Assembly (NCBI GenBank): GCA_046290675.1
Contig: JBKAHA010000006.1
Span: 62,001 to 126,000, forward strand
DNA length: 64,000 nt
Direction: 5' to 3'
Origin: Aureliella sp046290675
GTDB taxonomy: Bacteria; Planctomycetota; Planctomycetia; Pirellulales; Pirellulaceae
Below are positions 52,809-62,266 of the stretch, piece after piece. Positions within the stretch are counted from its first letter, which is position 1; every line of letters begins with the position of its first letter. Under the pieces are notes generated by a model. That model was given only the letters and a program-made list of their open reading frames with translations, made no database searches and had not been told where the DNA came from. The translations under genes and the position numbers were made by a program.

Positions 52809-54815
52809 CTACGACTTAGCGGTAATAGGCAGCGTACCAACGGGTTGCATCGTTACCAAGGCTGGCTCTGGAGCTTCGGATCGCTCAAGTACGGTATCTA
52901 CCAAGTAGAGCAATAACCTCTGCATAGGGTGGGATTCGATTTCGGCTGCAGCTTCTAGGGCCCGCTGTTCATGTTTCTCGACAAGTCGCCGAGCTTGTTC
53001 AAACACCTTTGCCTTGCGATAGAGTCGCTCGACTCGAGCGATTCTCTCCGTCGCAGTTAGTTCGCATTCAGTGGCAACTAGCGAAAGAAGCTCAGATTTT
53101 TCATGCTCCTCCAGACTCTGCAACGCGAGGGCCCACAACAGCGTTGGACGCCCGCCAAGAACATCGCCTCCGGCCGACATCTTGTTGTTCTGGTCTCCCT
53201 CCCAATCCTTAATGTCATTGAGGATCTGGAAGGCAACACCGATATTCCGAGCAAACGCGCGAATCGGCGCTTCGAGATGGGTTGCATCACCGGCAAGTCT
53301 CGCACCCGTATAGAGGGCTGCCTCAAACGCCGGTGCAGTCTTAAGTGCATAGACTTTCAGAGCGTCCAAGGGAGAAAGCTGTTTGTCGTGGGCATCTCTC
53401 CAAAGGATCTCGGCCCCCTGGCCTTCCGCCAATCGTGTGTGAGCACCTGCTAGGCAATCTAATATATCGGCGGCGCGATCCGCACCGAGCGTTGCCGTAT
53501 CGCGACTGACCATCCGATAACCAAGGCCGATTAGATAGTCACCCGCGTTGATCGCTGTCGACAGTCCGAATCGCTTGTGCATCGTAGGTTCGCCGTAGCG
53601 ATAGCCATCGTCATCTTCGATGTCGTCATGGATGAGGCTCGCCTTGTGGAACATTTCAATGCTCATTGCTGAACGCAAGATCGCATCGGAATAGCCAGCG
53701 ATGACATCAGCCCCTTGTGGTCCCGTGGCACCACTTTCGGTCAAAGCGTCATAAGCAGCGAGGGTCATAAACGGCCGCGAGTACTTTCCGCCTTTGCCTA
53801 CAAAATCTAATCCCAAGGTCTCGGTAGCGGCGATGGGGTCGATCCCGTCTAGCAGTTCTCCGCTCTCCGTAGGCCTGCTTTTCCGCGCTCGTGGAGCGAG
53901 CCGCTCGAATGTCTCTCCTTGAAAGAGGTCGTTTGCAGCCCGCATCAAGTGGAGATAGCTATTTGTATTCTCCACAGGCTGATCTGAGCGAGTCATGACC
54001 ATGTCGCTCACCCAGTCTTCATCTACGCTCGTGTTGCGGCAGTCGCTCGAAAGGAGCGGTACCGCCATGCAAGGAATACCAGCGAGAAGAATCTTGTCGA
54101 TCGCCTTTTCAAGCACATTCAGGCAGGCAACGCCGACGATGGCGTCGACATAACCGCTGACAATAATCTTCAAGACGACGGGGCTGCCTTCGGCGACCAG
54201 GACCTTATAGCCCATCTCTTCTGCGGCTGTTCGGAAGTCCGCGATGCTGCAAGCTCCGCAGGTCTTGCAGTTCATGCCAAATTCGTCGTAATCCGCAGGG
54301 CAGCCCTCCGCATGCTTCAGACAATGTGGAAGGAGGAAAAGACGCCGACTCGGGTCCGTGGCAGCGACTTGATCCCGATAGAAAGCACTGCTGAGCATCA
54401 CCATGCTCCAGCCGAGGTAGCCTTCGGGCAGACCTTCCTCGTCGAGGAGCTTGCGTGCGACGACTTCCATTTCATCCTTGGTCAGCGGCTGCGCCTTGTC
54501 GAGACGACCGGCCACCTGATCGCATTTCGCTTTCAATTTCTCTCGCATTTCGCGAGTCTCAGGAACCAGTTTTAAATGACTGGTCTTTCGGCGACGAGAC
54601 TTGCGGGCCGGCTTGGCCTCCGCTTGCTCAGTGGTGCTCGTTGGAGAAGGAAGCTGCTCTTGATTCGTGTTTTCGAGTGACGCGGACGACAATGCAGCAG
54701 CTCCTGATATGTTGTTTCCGAACTCGCAGGTCGACCGCTCGTCCGGTTTTGTAAGAACCGATTTGTTCTTGAACACCATCGATACGTCGGCGGATCGCCG
54801 AAGGCTCACAAGCAA
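52809..54815 (-). CDS. DUF116-polyprenyl diphosphate synthase fusion
   Basis: 668 residues in two halves. Residues 85-290 resemble DUF116: FLLPHCLKHAEGCPADYDEFGMNCKTCGACSI with several Cys that could hold metal, then GSPVVLKIIVSGYVDAIVGVACL. From about 320 comes a trans-prenyl diphosphate synthase: first aspartate motif HDDIEDDDG near 394-402, GLSTAINAGDYLIG, and second motif FQILNDIKDWEGD near 528-540, both with the Asp needed for magnesium-diphosphate. The leader is Ser/Thr/Lys-rich; start uncertain. It lies between the cyclase-like and lyase-like genes, in the same direction. Confidence 0.9.
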   Translation of the reverse strand: MLVSLRRSADVSMVFKNKSVLTKPDERSTCEFGNNISGAAALSSASLENTNQEQLPSPTSTTEQAEAKPARKSRRRKTSHLKLVPETREMREKLKAKCDQVAGRLDKAQPLTKDEMEVVARKLLDEEGLPEGYLGWSMVMLSSAFYRDQVAATDPSRRLFLLPHCLKHAEGCPADYDEFGMNCKTCGACSIADFRTAAEEMGYKVLVAEGSPVVLKIIVSGYVDAIVGVACLNVLEKAIDKILLAGIPCMAVPLLSSDCRNTSVDEDWVSDMVMTRSDQPVENTNSYLHLMRAANDLFQGETFERLAPRARKSRPTESGELLDGIDPIAATETLGLDFVGKGGKYSRPFMTLAAYDALTESGATGPQGADVIAGYSDAILRSAMSIEMFHKASLIHDDIEDDDGYRYGEPTMHKRFGLSTAINAGDYLIGLGYRMVSRDTATLGADRAADILDCLAGAHTRLAEGQGAEILWRDAHDKQLSPLDALKVYALKTAPAFEAALYTGARLAGDATHLEAPIRAFARNIGVAFQILNDIKDWEGDQNNKMSAGGDVLGGRPTLLWALALQSLEEHEKSELLSLVATECELTATERIARVERLYRKAKVFEQARRLVEKHEQRALEAAAEIESHPMQRLLLYLVDTVLERSEAPEPALVTMQPVGTLPITAKS

Positions 54816-54891
54816 TGCACCATTGATGTTCTTTAGGCGGCTTTTTTTCTGTCCGGCAGACTGGGTTTGTTTGCCCGTAACGCTCTTAACA

Positions 54892-57009
54892 CTAATCCGG
54901 GAGACGATTCCGGTCGGCCGAGTACCGCAGGGCGGTACCGAGTGCGCTAAGCGAAAAAATCGAAGGGTACAAGCGTTCGTGGTACCATAGCTTGGCGAAA
55001 TAAAAGCCTATTGGCCAGGAATGATCGATCTCCCCTTTTTCAAGAGTCGCGACCAACCAGCGTAGGCCCGCCATTATAGTTGGATCCTGGGTGAACTCGC
55101 CAGCACACCGAATAAGTGCGTCAACCGCTACGGCCGTTTCTTCAATTGTGCTGGCTTTGCCGACGCCCGCTCCATTCTCAAGGCCCGAAAAGCCCCCTTG
55201 CTGGGGTCCCATCGACGGATAAAGTACGCTTACGCCACCACCCCAGCCACCATCCATGTTCTGTGTTTCACGCAAATATTGAATTGCCCTCTGGGCTGGC
55301 GCTGACATGGTTTCGCCAAGTTCCGCGTAGGCAAGTAGAACGCGTGAGGTGCCGTAAACCGGGTTGTCCTCGTCTGCTCGATCTTGGTTGCCAAACCAAA
55401 GTGGAAGCCAGCTGCCGTTGGTCTGTTGAGTTCGGCCCAAGTAGTTTTTGCCAATTTCAAAAGCCCGATCGCGAGCCGTAGCGTCTGGGAGACGGTCGTT
55501 ATCCCGGTCCGAGACGATCTGCTCAAGTTCTGACCAGCCGCCTTTCCAGGCATGAATCGCGCGCAAGGCGTGCGCTGTCAGGTCCGTGCCGCTTCGGTCA
55601 AACGGTAGCTTTCCCCATCCACGACAGAAGGTGGGCCAGCCGCCGTCGCGATTCTGAAGCCTCAGCAACCACCGCAGGCCCCGACCGACCGCAAGCTTCA
55701 CGGAATGTTGGCTTAAACCTGCGGAGTCTTCATCTGAATCACTCGGAAGACTGTCTAAATCGATGGAAGCCAAAGCCAATAGTGCGGCAGGCGTATCGTC
55801 TGCGTCGGGCACCGCACCACTCAGATTGGTCCAACCCCATCCGCCTGGATTGGCACCCGTAAAGGGGTGCCGCTCCAAATGTTGGCAGCTGAGCAGCCAT
55901 CGCAAGACACCGACTGGAAGCTCAGGGCCTTCTGGGCTTTTGGTGTCGGGTATTTCATCTTGCGACGACGTCTTCTCCGAATCGGATTTGGATTCGGATT
56001 CGGAATCAGATTCGGATGTGACAGACGAGACGATCGTTGTTGGATTCGCAAAGCGTTGCGCACGAGCGTTGAGAGTCAAACTGGTGACCCAAGTTGCAAG
56101 GTTGGTGTCGATTGGCCAGCTTCCGTCCTCGAGGCATGAGTCCAGCAGAAATCGAAGGCAATTGCGGGCAACAGGTAATTGACCACGTCCGATGGCTGCA
56201 AGATTCATCAACACAAAACTAGTCAGTGGTGTTGCTTCTAAATAGCCACCACTCGTTGGTTGCATGTTCGCCAAGACACGGAGCGTCGGTTCCGTAGCCA
56301 GCCGTCGCGTCATTCGGCTGATGGGATTCCATGGTGGGGCAAAATGAAACTTCGCTTGTCCAATTGCGACTAGTGCAGGGATGGCGTAACTAACCACTGG
56401 CATGCGAGCGAGTCGATACCACTCTTGCGGTAACCATGCCGCTTCGAACGGCAACGCAGGCACTTGCTTCCACTCGACCAGACCGGCTAAAGCACAATTG
56501 GAAAGAATGGGTACGACAAAAGTCTTGTCCTTTCCGTAACGCTGCCTCAAGCCTTGCCTGCCGCCCTTTCGGTCGACGTACTCGTTCGCGGCTGCATATT
56601 GTTTTGGTACGCGATCGGCAAAGCTCGTCATCTTCCAAGCCGCGAGGACCAAATAAGTTGTGGCAATATTGGAATGGCTACGATCGGTATCACCAAAGCC
56701 GCCGTCGGGATTTTGATGCGCCGCCAACCAATCACAACCTCCTTGTATCACAGCAGCTACCGTTTCCGCGTCGACATCGTTGGATTTCGCGATTCCTGCT
56801 TTCTGTGCCTGAAATAGCGCGCTGATCGCTGTTGCCGTCGATAACGCTGACGTGGAAAGCTCCCCCGTCCAATGGGCTCCTTCGCCGCGTTCTCGCTCGA
56901 GCCATTGCCATGTGTTTTGCCATGCCTGCTCGATCGCGGCTAAATCGCAAGGGGCTTCTCCTCTAGCGACTCGCGAACGTGTCGATTCGTTCGTTATCGA
57001 TGAATCCAT
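54892..57009 (-). CDS. Squalene-hopene cyclase-like terpene cyclase
   Basis: 705 residues from ATG 57009 (frame open to 57060). The class II cyclase acid motif D402-A-D404-D405-T is intact (A. acidocaldarius D374-x-D376-D377). QW-type repeats occur several times (QNPDGGFGD, QNRDGGWPTF, QTNGSWLPLW, QNMDGGWGGG), with the alpha-barrel helices between. A Ser/Asp/Glu insertion (SESDSESESKSDSEK) interrupts the fold just before the motif. Product (hopene or another cyclised triterpene) is not readable. 76 bases separate it from the prenyl synthase fusion downstream, suggesting one transcript. Confidence 0.9.
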   Translation of the reverse strand: MDSSITNESTRSRVARGEAPCDLAAIEQAWQNTWQWLERERGEGAHWTGELSTSALSTATAISALFQAQKAGIAKSNDVDAETVAAVIQGGCDWLAAHQNPDGGFGDTDRSHSNIATTYLVLAAWKMTSFADRVPKQYAAANEYVDRKGGRQGLRQRYGKDKTFVVPILSNCALAGLVEWKQVPALPFEAAWLPQEWYRLARMPVVSYAIPALVAIGQAKFHFAPPWNPISRMTRRLATEPTLRVLANMQPTSGGYLEATPLTSFVLMNLAAIGRGQLPVARNCLRFLLDSCLEDGSWPIDTNLATWVTSLTLNARAQRFANPTTIVSSVTSESDSESESKSDSEKTSSQDEIPDTKSPEGPELPVGVLRWLLSCQHLERHPFTGANPGGWGWTNLSGAVPDADDTPAALLALASIDLDSLPSDSDEDSAGLSQHSVKLAVGRGLRWLLRLQNRDGGWPTFCRGWGKLPFDRSGTDLTAHALRAIHAWKGGWSELEQIVSDRDNDRLPDATARDRAFEIGKNYLGRTQQTNGSWLPLWFGNQDRADEDNPVYGTSRVLLAYAELGETMSAPAQRAIQYLRETQNMDGGWGGGVSVLYPSMGPQQGGFSGLENGAGVGKASTIEETAVAVDALIRCAGEFTQDPTIMAGLRWLVATLEKGEIDHSWPIGFYFAKLWYHERLYPSIFSLSALGTALRYSADRNRLPD

Positions 57010-57366
57010 GATTCCCACGATCTTAGTAACGGTGGCGAGAAAATGACGGGAAGGGCACAACTGCTAGTAAGCGTATCGACGTCAAGCGTTAAGATAAGCC
57101 AAATTTGATAAGCCAAATTTGCGTGCCTGCCTACGGAGACGAATTGCAACTTACGACAACTGTCCAAACAGCCAATGGTCCAATTGAAGTGAGTCACGGC
57201 TTATATTTGGCCAGCCTTCTCGGTGACTCCAGCTATTATGGGCGGGGTGCAGTTCCAGGCCAATTCGCGATAGACTACGAAGCCGAAACGAAACGGCTTC
57301 ACTCCAGTATTCCACTTGGCCTAGTCGGTCATCGCTAGATCTTTGGATTGGCTTAAAACGACCGTT
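57010..57366. other. Divergent promoter region with 14-base tandem duplication
   Basis: About 355 bases between the divergent cyclase and glnE genes. The unit gataagccaaattt occurs twice, head to tail, at 57093-57120. A 77-residue frame upstream of glnE looks non-coding. Confidence 0.55.
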
Positions 57367-60300
57367 ATGACATTTGAACCCGTCACCGACATTCAAAGGC
57401 TTGTCGAGCGCATTGATTTTGCCGACAAGGAAGCCGCACAGCAGTGTTTGTTGCGAATTGCGGATCTCAACGTACCATCGGAACTTTTTCGATCTTTCTT
57501 AGGTCAGCTTGCGGATGTTTTGCCCTCCGTCGCCTCAGGCGATCAAGTCGTCGGGAGGCTTGAACGCTTCTTGGAGGCTTGCCGTTCACCGCTATCTTGG
57601 CTGGGATTATTTGAACGCGAACCAGATTCGCTGCCGATCCTTCTTCGCCTGTTTGCTACCAGCGAATATTTGAGCGGCACTTTGATTCGTGACCCGGAGG
57701 CGTTCGACTTGCTGCGAATGACGGATGGGCAGCCGGTCGAAAAATCGCTTCTCAAGGACGAAATCTTGGCTGCGGTTGCTTCAGCTGGAGACACCAAGGC
57801 ACGCGCTAAGCTATTGCGGGACTACAGGCATCGGGAGATGTTGCGGATCGCGTATAGCGATTTTATTCGCGGCCTGCCGGTCGACACGGTGATCAGCCAA
57901 ATATCAGGCCTGGCAGACTGCCTCATTGAAGCGGCGGTGGTCGCCGCGCAGCTCGACCTCAAAAATTCAGGTAAGTCACTCCCCTTACAGCCAGATGGCC
58001 AGCCTGTCGATTTCGCCGTGCTGGCGTTGGGCAAACTGGGCGCTAGTGAATTGAACTATTCGAGTGATGTGGATCTGCTTTTTCTTCGAGATGACCTAAA
58101 GCCGACTCCAGCATGGGACAAACCGCGAACGACCGAATCTGCCGTACAAGAGTTCATGCAGAGGCTGGCTCAGAAGACAATCAAATTGTTGACCGATTCG
58201 ATGCCCGAAGGGATCGTGTATCGGGTCGATATGCGGCTTCGGCCGCACGGGAAAAGTGGGCCGCTGGTGACATCCTATCAGGACGGCGTTGGTTACTACG
58301 ATTCAGTCGGCCGAACTTGGGAACGCCAAGCATTCATCAAGGCGAGATGCATTGCAGGGGATCATGACCTCGGCGAACAGTTCATTGCGGAGTTGCAGCC
58401 TTGGATCTACCGGCGCTACCTGATGCGTGCCGACATTACGGGACTAGTCGCTCTGAAACGGCGTATTGAGCATTCAGCCTGGCAGCCCAAGTCCTTAGCG
58501 GCCAACGCAGCGAAGTCATCTAGCTCGGTCGGCTCGATACCTCAATCTGATTCGACGGCGGCTTCTCTGCCCGAATCCGTCGATCCCACTACGGCTTCAA
58601 ACCCAACGGCCTTTGGTTACGACGTGAAGCGGGGCTATGGTGGAATCCGCGATATCGAAGCCTCAATTCAATTTTTGCAGTTGCTACACGGCGCGGAGCA
58701 CCCAGAGGTGCGTGTCGGTTCAACTCTAGAGGCGATTCGGCAGCTGGAGGTTGGCGGTTGTCTAATGGCCGGAGAACGAACGATCCTAGAGGAGAATTAT
58801 CGTTATCTTCGTCGCTTGGAACACTGCCTCCAGATTCATTCAGATAGGCAAGTCTTTCACTTACCGATCGATCACGACGAACTAGAGGATTTTGTTCATC
58901 GAGTGGCATCTGCCGAAAATGGTATCAGCGTCGATGAGTTTTCGGCTGATCTTGCGCGACGCACAGCTAAGAATCGCCAAGTGTTGGAGCATTTGCTGCA
59001 CAACGCGTTCGATTCTCACGACCACGGCGAAGATGAGCTCGCCTTTGCCGAGAGTGACCTGGTTCTCGATCCTGAGCCTGATGTGGAGTCGATTCATTCG
59101 ACGCTTGCTCCATACGGGTTCCACGATAGCCAAGCTGCTTTTCGAAATCTGCAAGATATGGCCCGCGAGTCCGTGCCTTTCCTTTCGACGCGCCGTAGCC
59201 GTCATTTTTTGGCGGCAATTGCGCCAAAACTGCTGCCAGCAGTCGCAAGAACTCCCAATCCAGATCGCACGTTGACGAGTCTGGCAAACGTGAGCGAGTC
59301 TTTGGGCGGGAAGGCCGTGCTATGGGAGCTATTCAGCTCCAACCCGCCGTCGATGGATTTGTGCTTGAGGCTATGTGCAACTAGTCCTTACCTGTCCGGC
59401 ATTCTGACCGGCAACCCGGGGATGATCGACGAGTTGTTAGATTCGCTGATGCTTGGCAGCCTACCGACCCATGATGAGCTGGCCCACAACTTGGATACGC
59501 TTTGTCAGGGCGCTTCGGACATCGCACCCATTTTGTACAGCTTCAAAAACTCGATGCATTTGCGTGTTGGGGTACACGATATTCTGGGCAAAAGCTCGAT
59601 TGAGGAAACGCACCAGGCGCTTTCTGATATTGCCGAAGTCTGCATGGAACAGGTGATACGCAATGAGTTCCATCGATTGGTTCAGAAGCTGGGAATGCCG
59701 ACCAAACGCGTCGATTCAAAAGGCGAGAAAAAAAGCCAGAAGGTCGATCCTGCGGAATTAGTGGTACTGGCGGTCGGGAAGCTCGGCGGTCGTGAGCCGA
59801 ATTACCACAGCGACATCGATTTGGTGTTCCTGTTTGATGAAGAGGGGCAGACTTCGAGCTTGACACCGAATCGACGTTTTGAACCCACTACAAATCGGCA
59901 TTTCTTTAATGAACTCTGCGGCCGAGTCATTTACGCAGCGACTCACAGCGGTACCACTGGCCGACTATTTGATTTGGACGCCCGTCTTCGTCCGCTTGGG
60001 AGAGCCGGGGAGTTGGCGATCAGCTTTCAGGACTTGGAGAACTATTTCGCTGAAGGTGCGGGGCAGATCTGGGAGCGTCAAGCTCTTTGCAAAGCTCGAC
60101 CCATTTGGGGCAGTGCTGTAGCACGGCAACGCGCGATGGAGACCGTCAGCCGCATCATGGTGACTCGGCCTTGGGAATCAAGTTTTGCAGACGCCATTTA
60201 TGAACATCGGATGGCACTTGAAAAAGATGCCTCGGACGTCAACTTAAAGCGGGGTGTTGGCGGAACGATGGACATCGAGTTCATTGTGCAAATGCTGCAA

Positions 60301-60654
60301 CTTGCCCATGCGGAACGACTTCCGGCGATTCGGGTCCCTGGAACTTTGGATGCAATCCAGAGCCTGGCAGCGGCAGATGCCTTGGAGCCCGCGATTGCCG
60401 AACAGCTGACGGCGGATTACCAGTTCCTACGCAGTATCGAATCCGCAATTCGCTTGATGAATTTGACCGCTCGTCATGAACTGCCGTCGGACGGAGAGTC
60501 ATTGGAACAGTTGGCATTTCTGCTCTCGGCCAGTGGCAAGATTGAGGCCGAGGCCGCTGACTTGCGAGGCTATTGCGACGAGGTTCGCGGGCGGTGCCGT
60601 GCGGCTTTTGAAACCATCTTTGCCGAATATCGGACATCCGAAGAAACGGACTAG
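57367..60654 (+). CDS. glnE: Glutamine synthetase adenylyltransferase/deadenylylase
   Basis: 1095 residues from ATG 57367 (MTFEPV). Two nucleotidyltransferase domains are clear: GKLGASELNYSSDVDLLFL near 222-240 and GKLGGREPNYHSDIDLVFLFDE near 804-825, the deadenylylase and adenylylase halves. In enteric bacteria they adenylylate and deadenylylate glutamine synthetase in response to nitrogen through PII. A Ser/Thr/Pro-rich insertion of about 45 residues lies before DVKRGYGGIRDIEA in the N-half. Its stop codon overlaps the stop of the convergent oxidoreductase (60651-60654). No PII or glnA in this window. Confidence 0.96.
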   Translation: MTFEPVTDIQRLVERIDFADKEAAQQCLLRIADLNVPSELFRSFLGQLADVLPSVASGDQVVGRLERFLEACRSPLSWLGLFEREPDSLPILLRLFATSEYLSGTLIRDPEAFDLLRMTDGQPVEKSLLKDEILAAVASAGDTKARAKLLRDYRHREMLRIAYSDFIRGLPVDTVISQISGLADCLIEAAVVAAQLDLKNSGKSLPLQPDGQPVDFAVLALGKLGASELNYSSDVDLLFLRDDLKPTPAWDKPRTTESAVQEFMQRLAQKTIKLLTDSMPEGIVYRVDMRLRPHGKSGPLVTSYQDGVGYYDSVGRTWERQAFIKARCIAGDHDLGEQFIAELQPWIYRRYLMRADITGLVALKRRIEHSAWQPKSLAANAAKSSSSVGSIPQSDSTAASLPESVDPTTASNPTAFGYDVKRGYGGIRDIEASIQFLQLLHGAEHPEVRVGSTLEAIRQLEVGGCLMAGERTILEENYRYLRRLEHCLQIHSDRQVFHLPIDHDELEDFVHRVASAENGISVDEFSADLARRTAKNRQVLEHLLHNAFDSHDHGEDELAFAESDLVLDPEPDVESIHSTLAPYGFHDSQAAFRNLQDMARESVPFLSTRRSRHFLAAIAPKLLPAVARTPNPDRTLTSLANVSESLGGKAVLWELFSSNPPSMDLCLRLCATSPYLSGILTGNPGMIDELLDSLMLGSLPTHDELAHNLDTLCQGASDIAPILYSFKNSMHLRVGVHDILGKSSIEETHQALSDIAEVCMEQVIRNEFHRLVQKLGMPTKRVDSKGEKKSQKVDPAELVVLAVGKLGGREPNYHSDIDLVFLFDEEGQTSSLTPNRRFEPTTNRHFFNELCGRVIYAATHSGTTGRLFDLDARLRPLGRAGELAISFQDLENYFAEGAGQIWERQALCKARPIWGSAVARQRAMETVSRIMVTRPWESSFADAIYEHRMALEKDASDVNLKRGVGGTMDIEFIVQMLQLAHAERLPAIRVPGTLDAIQSLAAADALEPAIAEQLTADYQFLRSIESAIRLMNLTARHELPSDGESLEQLAFLLSASGKIEAEAADLRGYCDEVRGRCRAAFETIFAEYRTSEETD

Positions 60655-62000
60655 TCTAGCTCTGGATGCCAACCCGGCGCGTACTCGCGTTCCCAACGCA
60701 CCTCGGGAATCGGTGTTAAGATTCGCCCCGTGCTGGTATCGATCTCAAGAGCTTTTTGTTCCTGATACGCAATGTTGCCGTAATGGCAAAGCAACGCGCT
60801 ATCGTGTCCTATTTGGATGTCGGCGGCCGGACGCTCGCCAGAAGCGATGCAGTCGAAGAAGTTTTCGAGGTGCAGGCTGTCATTGGGACGGCCGTCCTTG
60901 GCCAACGTCTCGTTACGTTTCATGTCGAAAATCGTGTAGCCAGCGCTTCGCATGACCATCGTGCCTTCAGTCCCGTGAAAGCTTACTCCGAAGCTGACAT
61001 CATGCTCTCCGATCGGGGACCAACTCAGCCCCTGCCAGGTGATGGATTGTTTGCTCGCGTATTCGTAGGCTACCGAAAGCGTGTCCGGCGTTTCTTGGTC
61101 GTCCTCATGACGGTATTTCCCGCCTGACGCGATGACTCGCTCTGGGTACTGTAATTGCATCCCCCAACGGGCAAGGTCAATTCCGTGGACACCGTTGTTC
61201 CCAAGCTCGCCGTTGCCCCATCGCCAGAACCAGTGCCAGTTGTAGGGAGCGAAGTTCTCTTGAAATGCGACCCGTGCGGCAGGCCCTTGCCAAAGATCCC
61301 AGTCCAGACGCGATGGAGCTGCTGATGGTGACTCTTTCCCGATAGATGGTCGACGATTGTTGTACCAGCAACGCGCATAGAGAATGTCGCCGATCTCACC
61401 GGAATGTAGCTTAGTAATGGCTTCCTGCAAGACCGGCCAGCTTCGGCGTTGTGTGCCGGTCTGTACGACACGATCAAATTTGCGTGCTGCCTCCACCGCC
61501 CAAACACCTTCGGCCGGGTTGTGGCTGCATGGTTTCTCCACGTAGACATGCTTGCCAGCTCGGCAGGCCATGATGGCAGCGGGAGCATGCCAATGATTCG
61601 GAGCGGCCACGAAGAGTGCGTCAAAGTCTTCATGCAACATTTCTCGGATATCGGCGAATGATCTGGCTGCCTCTCCTTGCAGAGACGCGACTGTTCGTCC
61701 TGCACTCTCTAGCACGCGGCTATCTACGTCGCACAGGTGTGTGACCTGGGCACGCGGAGAGCTGGTGAGCAGTCTGGTTAATGCGCCTCCTCGTCCGTTC
61801 AGTCCCATGACGCCAACCCGAAGCTTCGGTGCGGAATTGGATTCATCTTCCAGTTGCGAACCGGCGGCTTGTTCTACGTCTTGCCCGAATGTCGAGGACG
61901 AGGCACAAGCCGCCATTGAAAGGCCAGCCTTCAAAAATAGGCGTCGATCACGTTTCAGAATCCTGGAATCCAAAACATCTACAAGGGGATATGATTTCAT
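60651..62000 (-). CDS. Secreted Gfo/Idh/MocA oxidoreductase, Tat signal
   Basis: 449 residues from ATG 62000; an upstream frame to 62189 is open but lacks signal features. Twin-arginine leader RDRRLFLKAGLSMAA, then the Rossmann domain LRVGVMGLNGRGGALT, CDVDSRVLE, APNHWHAPAAIMACRAGKHVYVEKPCSHNP with the catalytic Lys, and WHWFWRWGNGELGNNGVHGIDLARW in the substrate half. This is the common exported planctomycete type, probably acting on sugars. Its stop overlaps the glnE stop; it is divergent from the last sulfatase. Confidence 0.94.
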   Translation of the reverse strand: MKSYPLVDVLDSRILKRDRRLFLKAGLSMAACASSSTFGQDVEQAAGSQLEDESNSAPKLRVGVMGLNGRGGALTRLLTSSPRAQVTHLCDVDSRVLESAGRTVASLQGEAARSFADIREMLHEDFDALFVAAPNHWHAPAAIMACRAGKHVYVEKPCSHNPAEGVWAVEAARKFDRVVQTGTQRRSWPVLQEAITKLHSGEIGDILYARCWYNNRRPSIGKESPSAAPSRLDWDLWQGPAARVAFQENFAPYNWHWFWRWGNGELGNNGVHGIDLARWGMQLQYPERVIASGGKYRHEDDQETPDTLSVAYEYASKQSITWQGLSWSPIGEHDVSFGVSFHGTEGTMVMRSAGYTIFDMKRNETLAKDGRPNDSLHLENFFDCIASGERPAADIQIGHDSALLCHYGNIAYQEQKALEIDTSTGRILTPIPEVRWEREYAPGWHPELD

Positions 62001-62266
62001 CGATTCGCAATCGGGGGAGTCGGAGGGCCAAGTCTGTAGAGCGAGTACACCAATCACAATTCTAGTGCTAGCCAAGTCGCATCTCCAGCGCATCTCAAGC
62101 AATGGTAGCTTCAATTGCATACAATGCACGGCTCGGCGGACCTGCCCAAAAGCAGTCTTGCCAGCCTCGGCTTTCTTGCCGTTGCTCAAACCGGGCGTCG
62201 GTTCCCTAAGGAATCCAGACGTCGGATTTCTCTGTTAAGCCTCTCCTTAGACCTAAAGTACCCGCT

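Noticed and set aside
55867..56139. A Phe/Gly-rich frame over the Ser/Asp insertion of the cyclase
   Set aside because: It arises from the repeated gattcg hexamer read on the other strand; it is not a gene.
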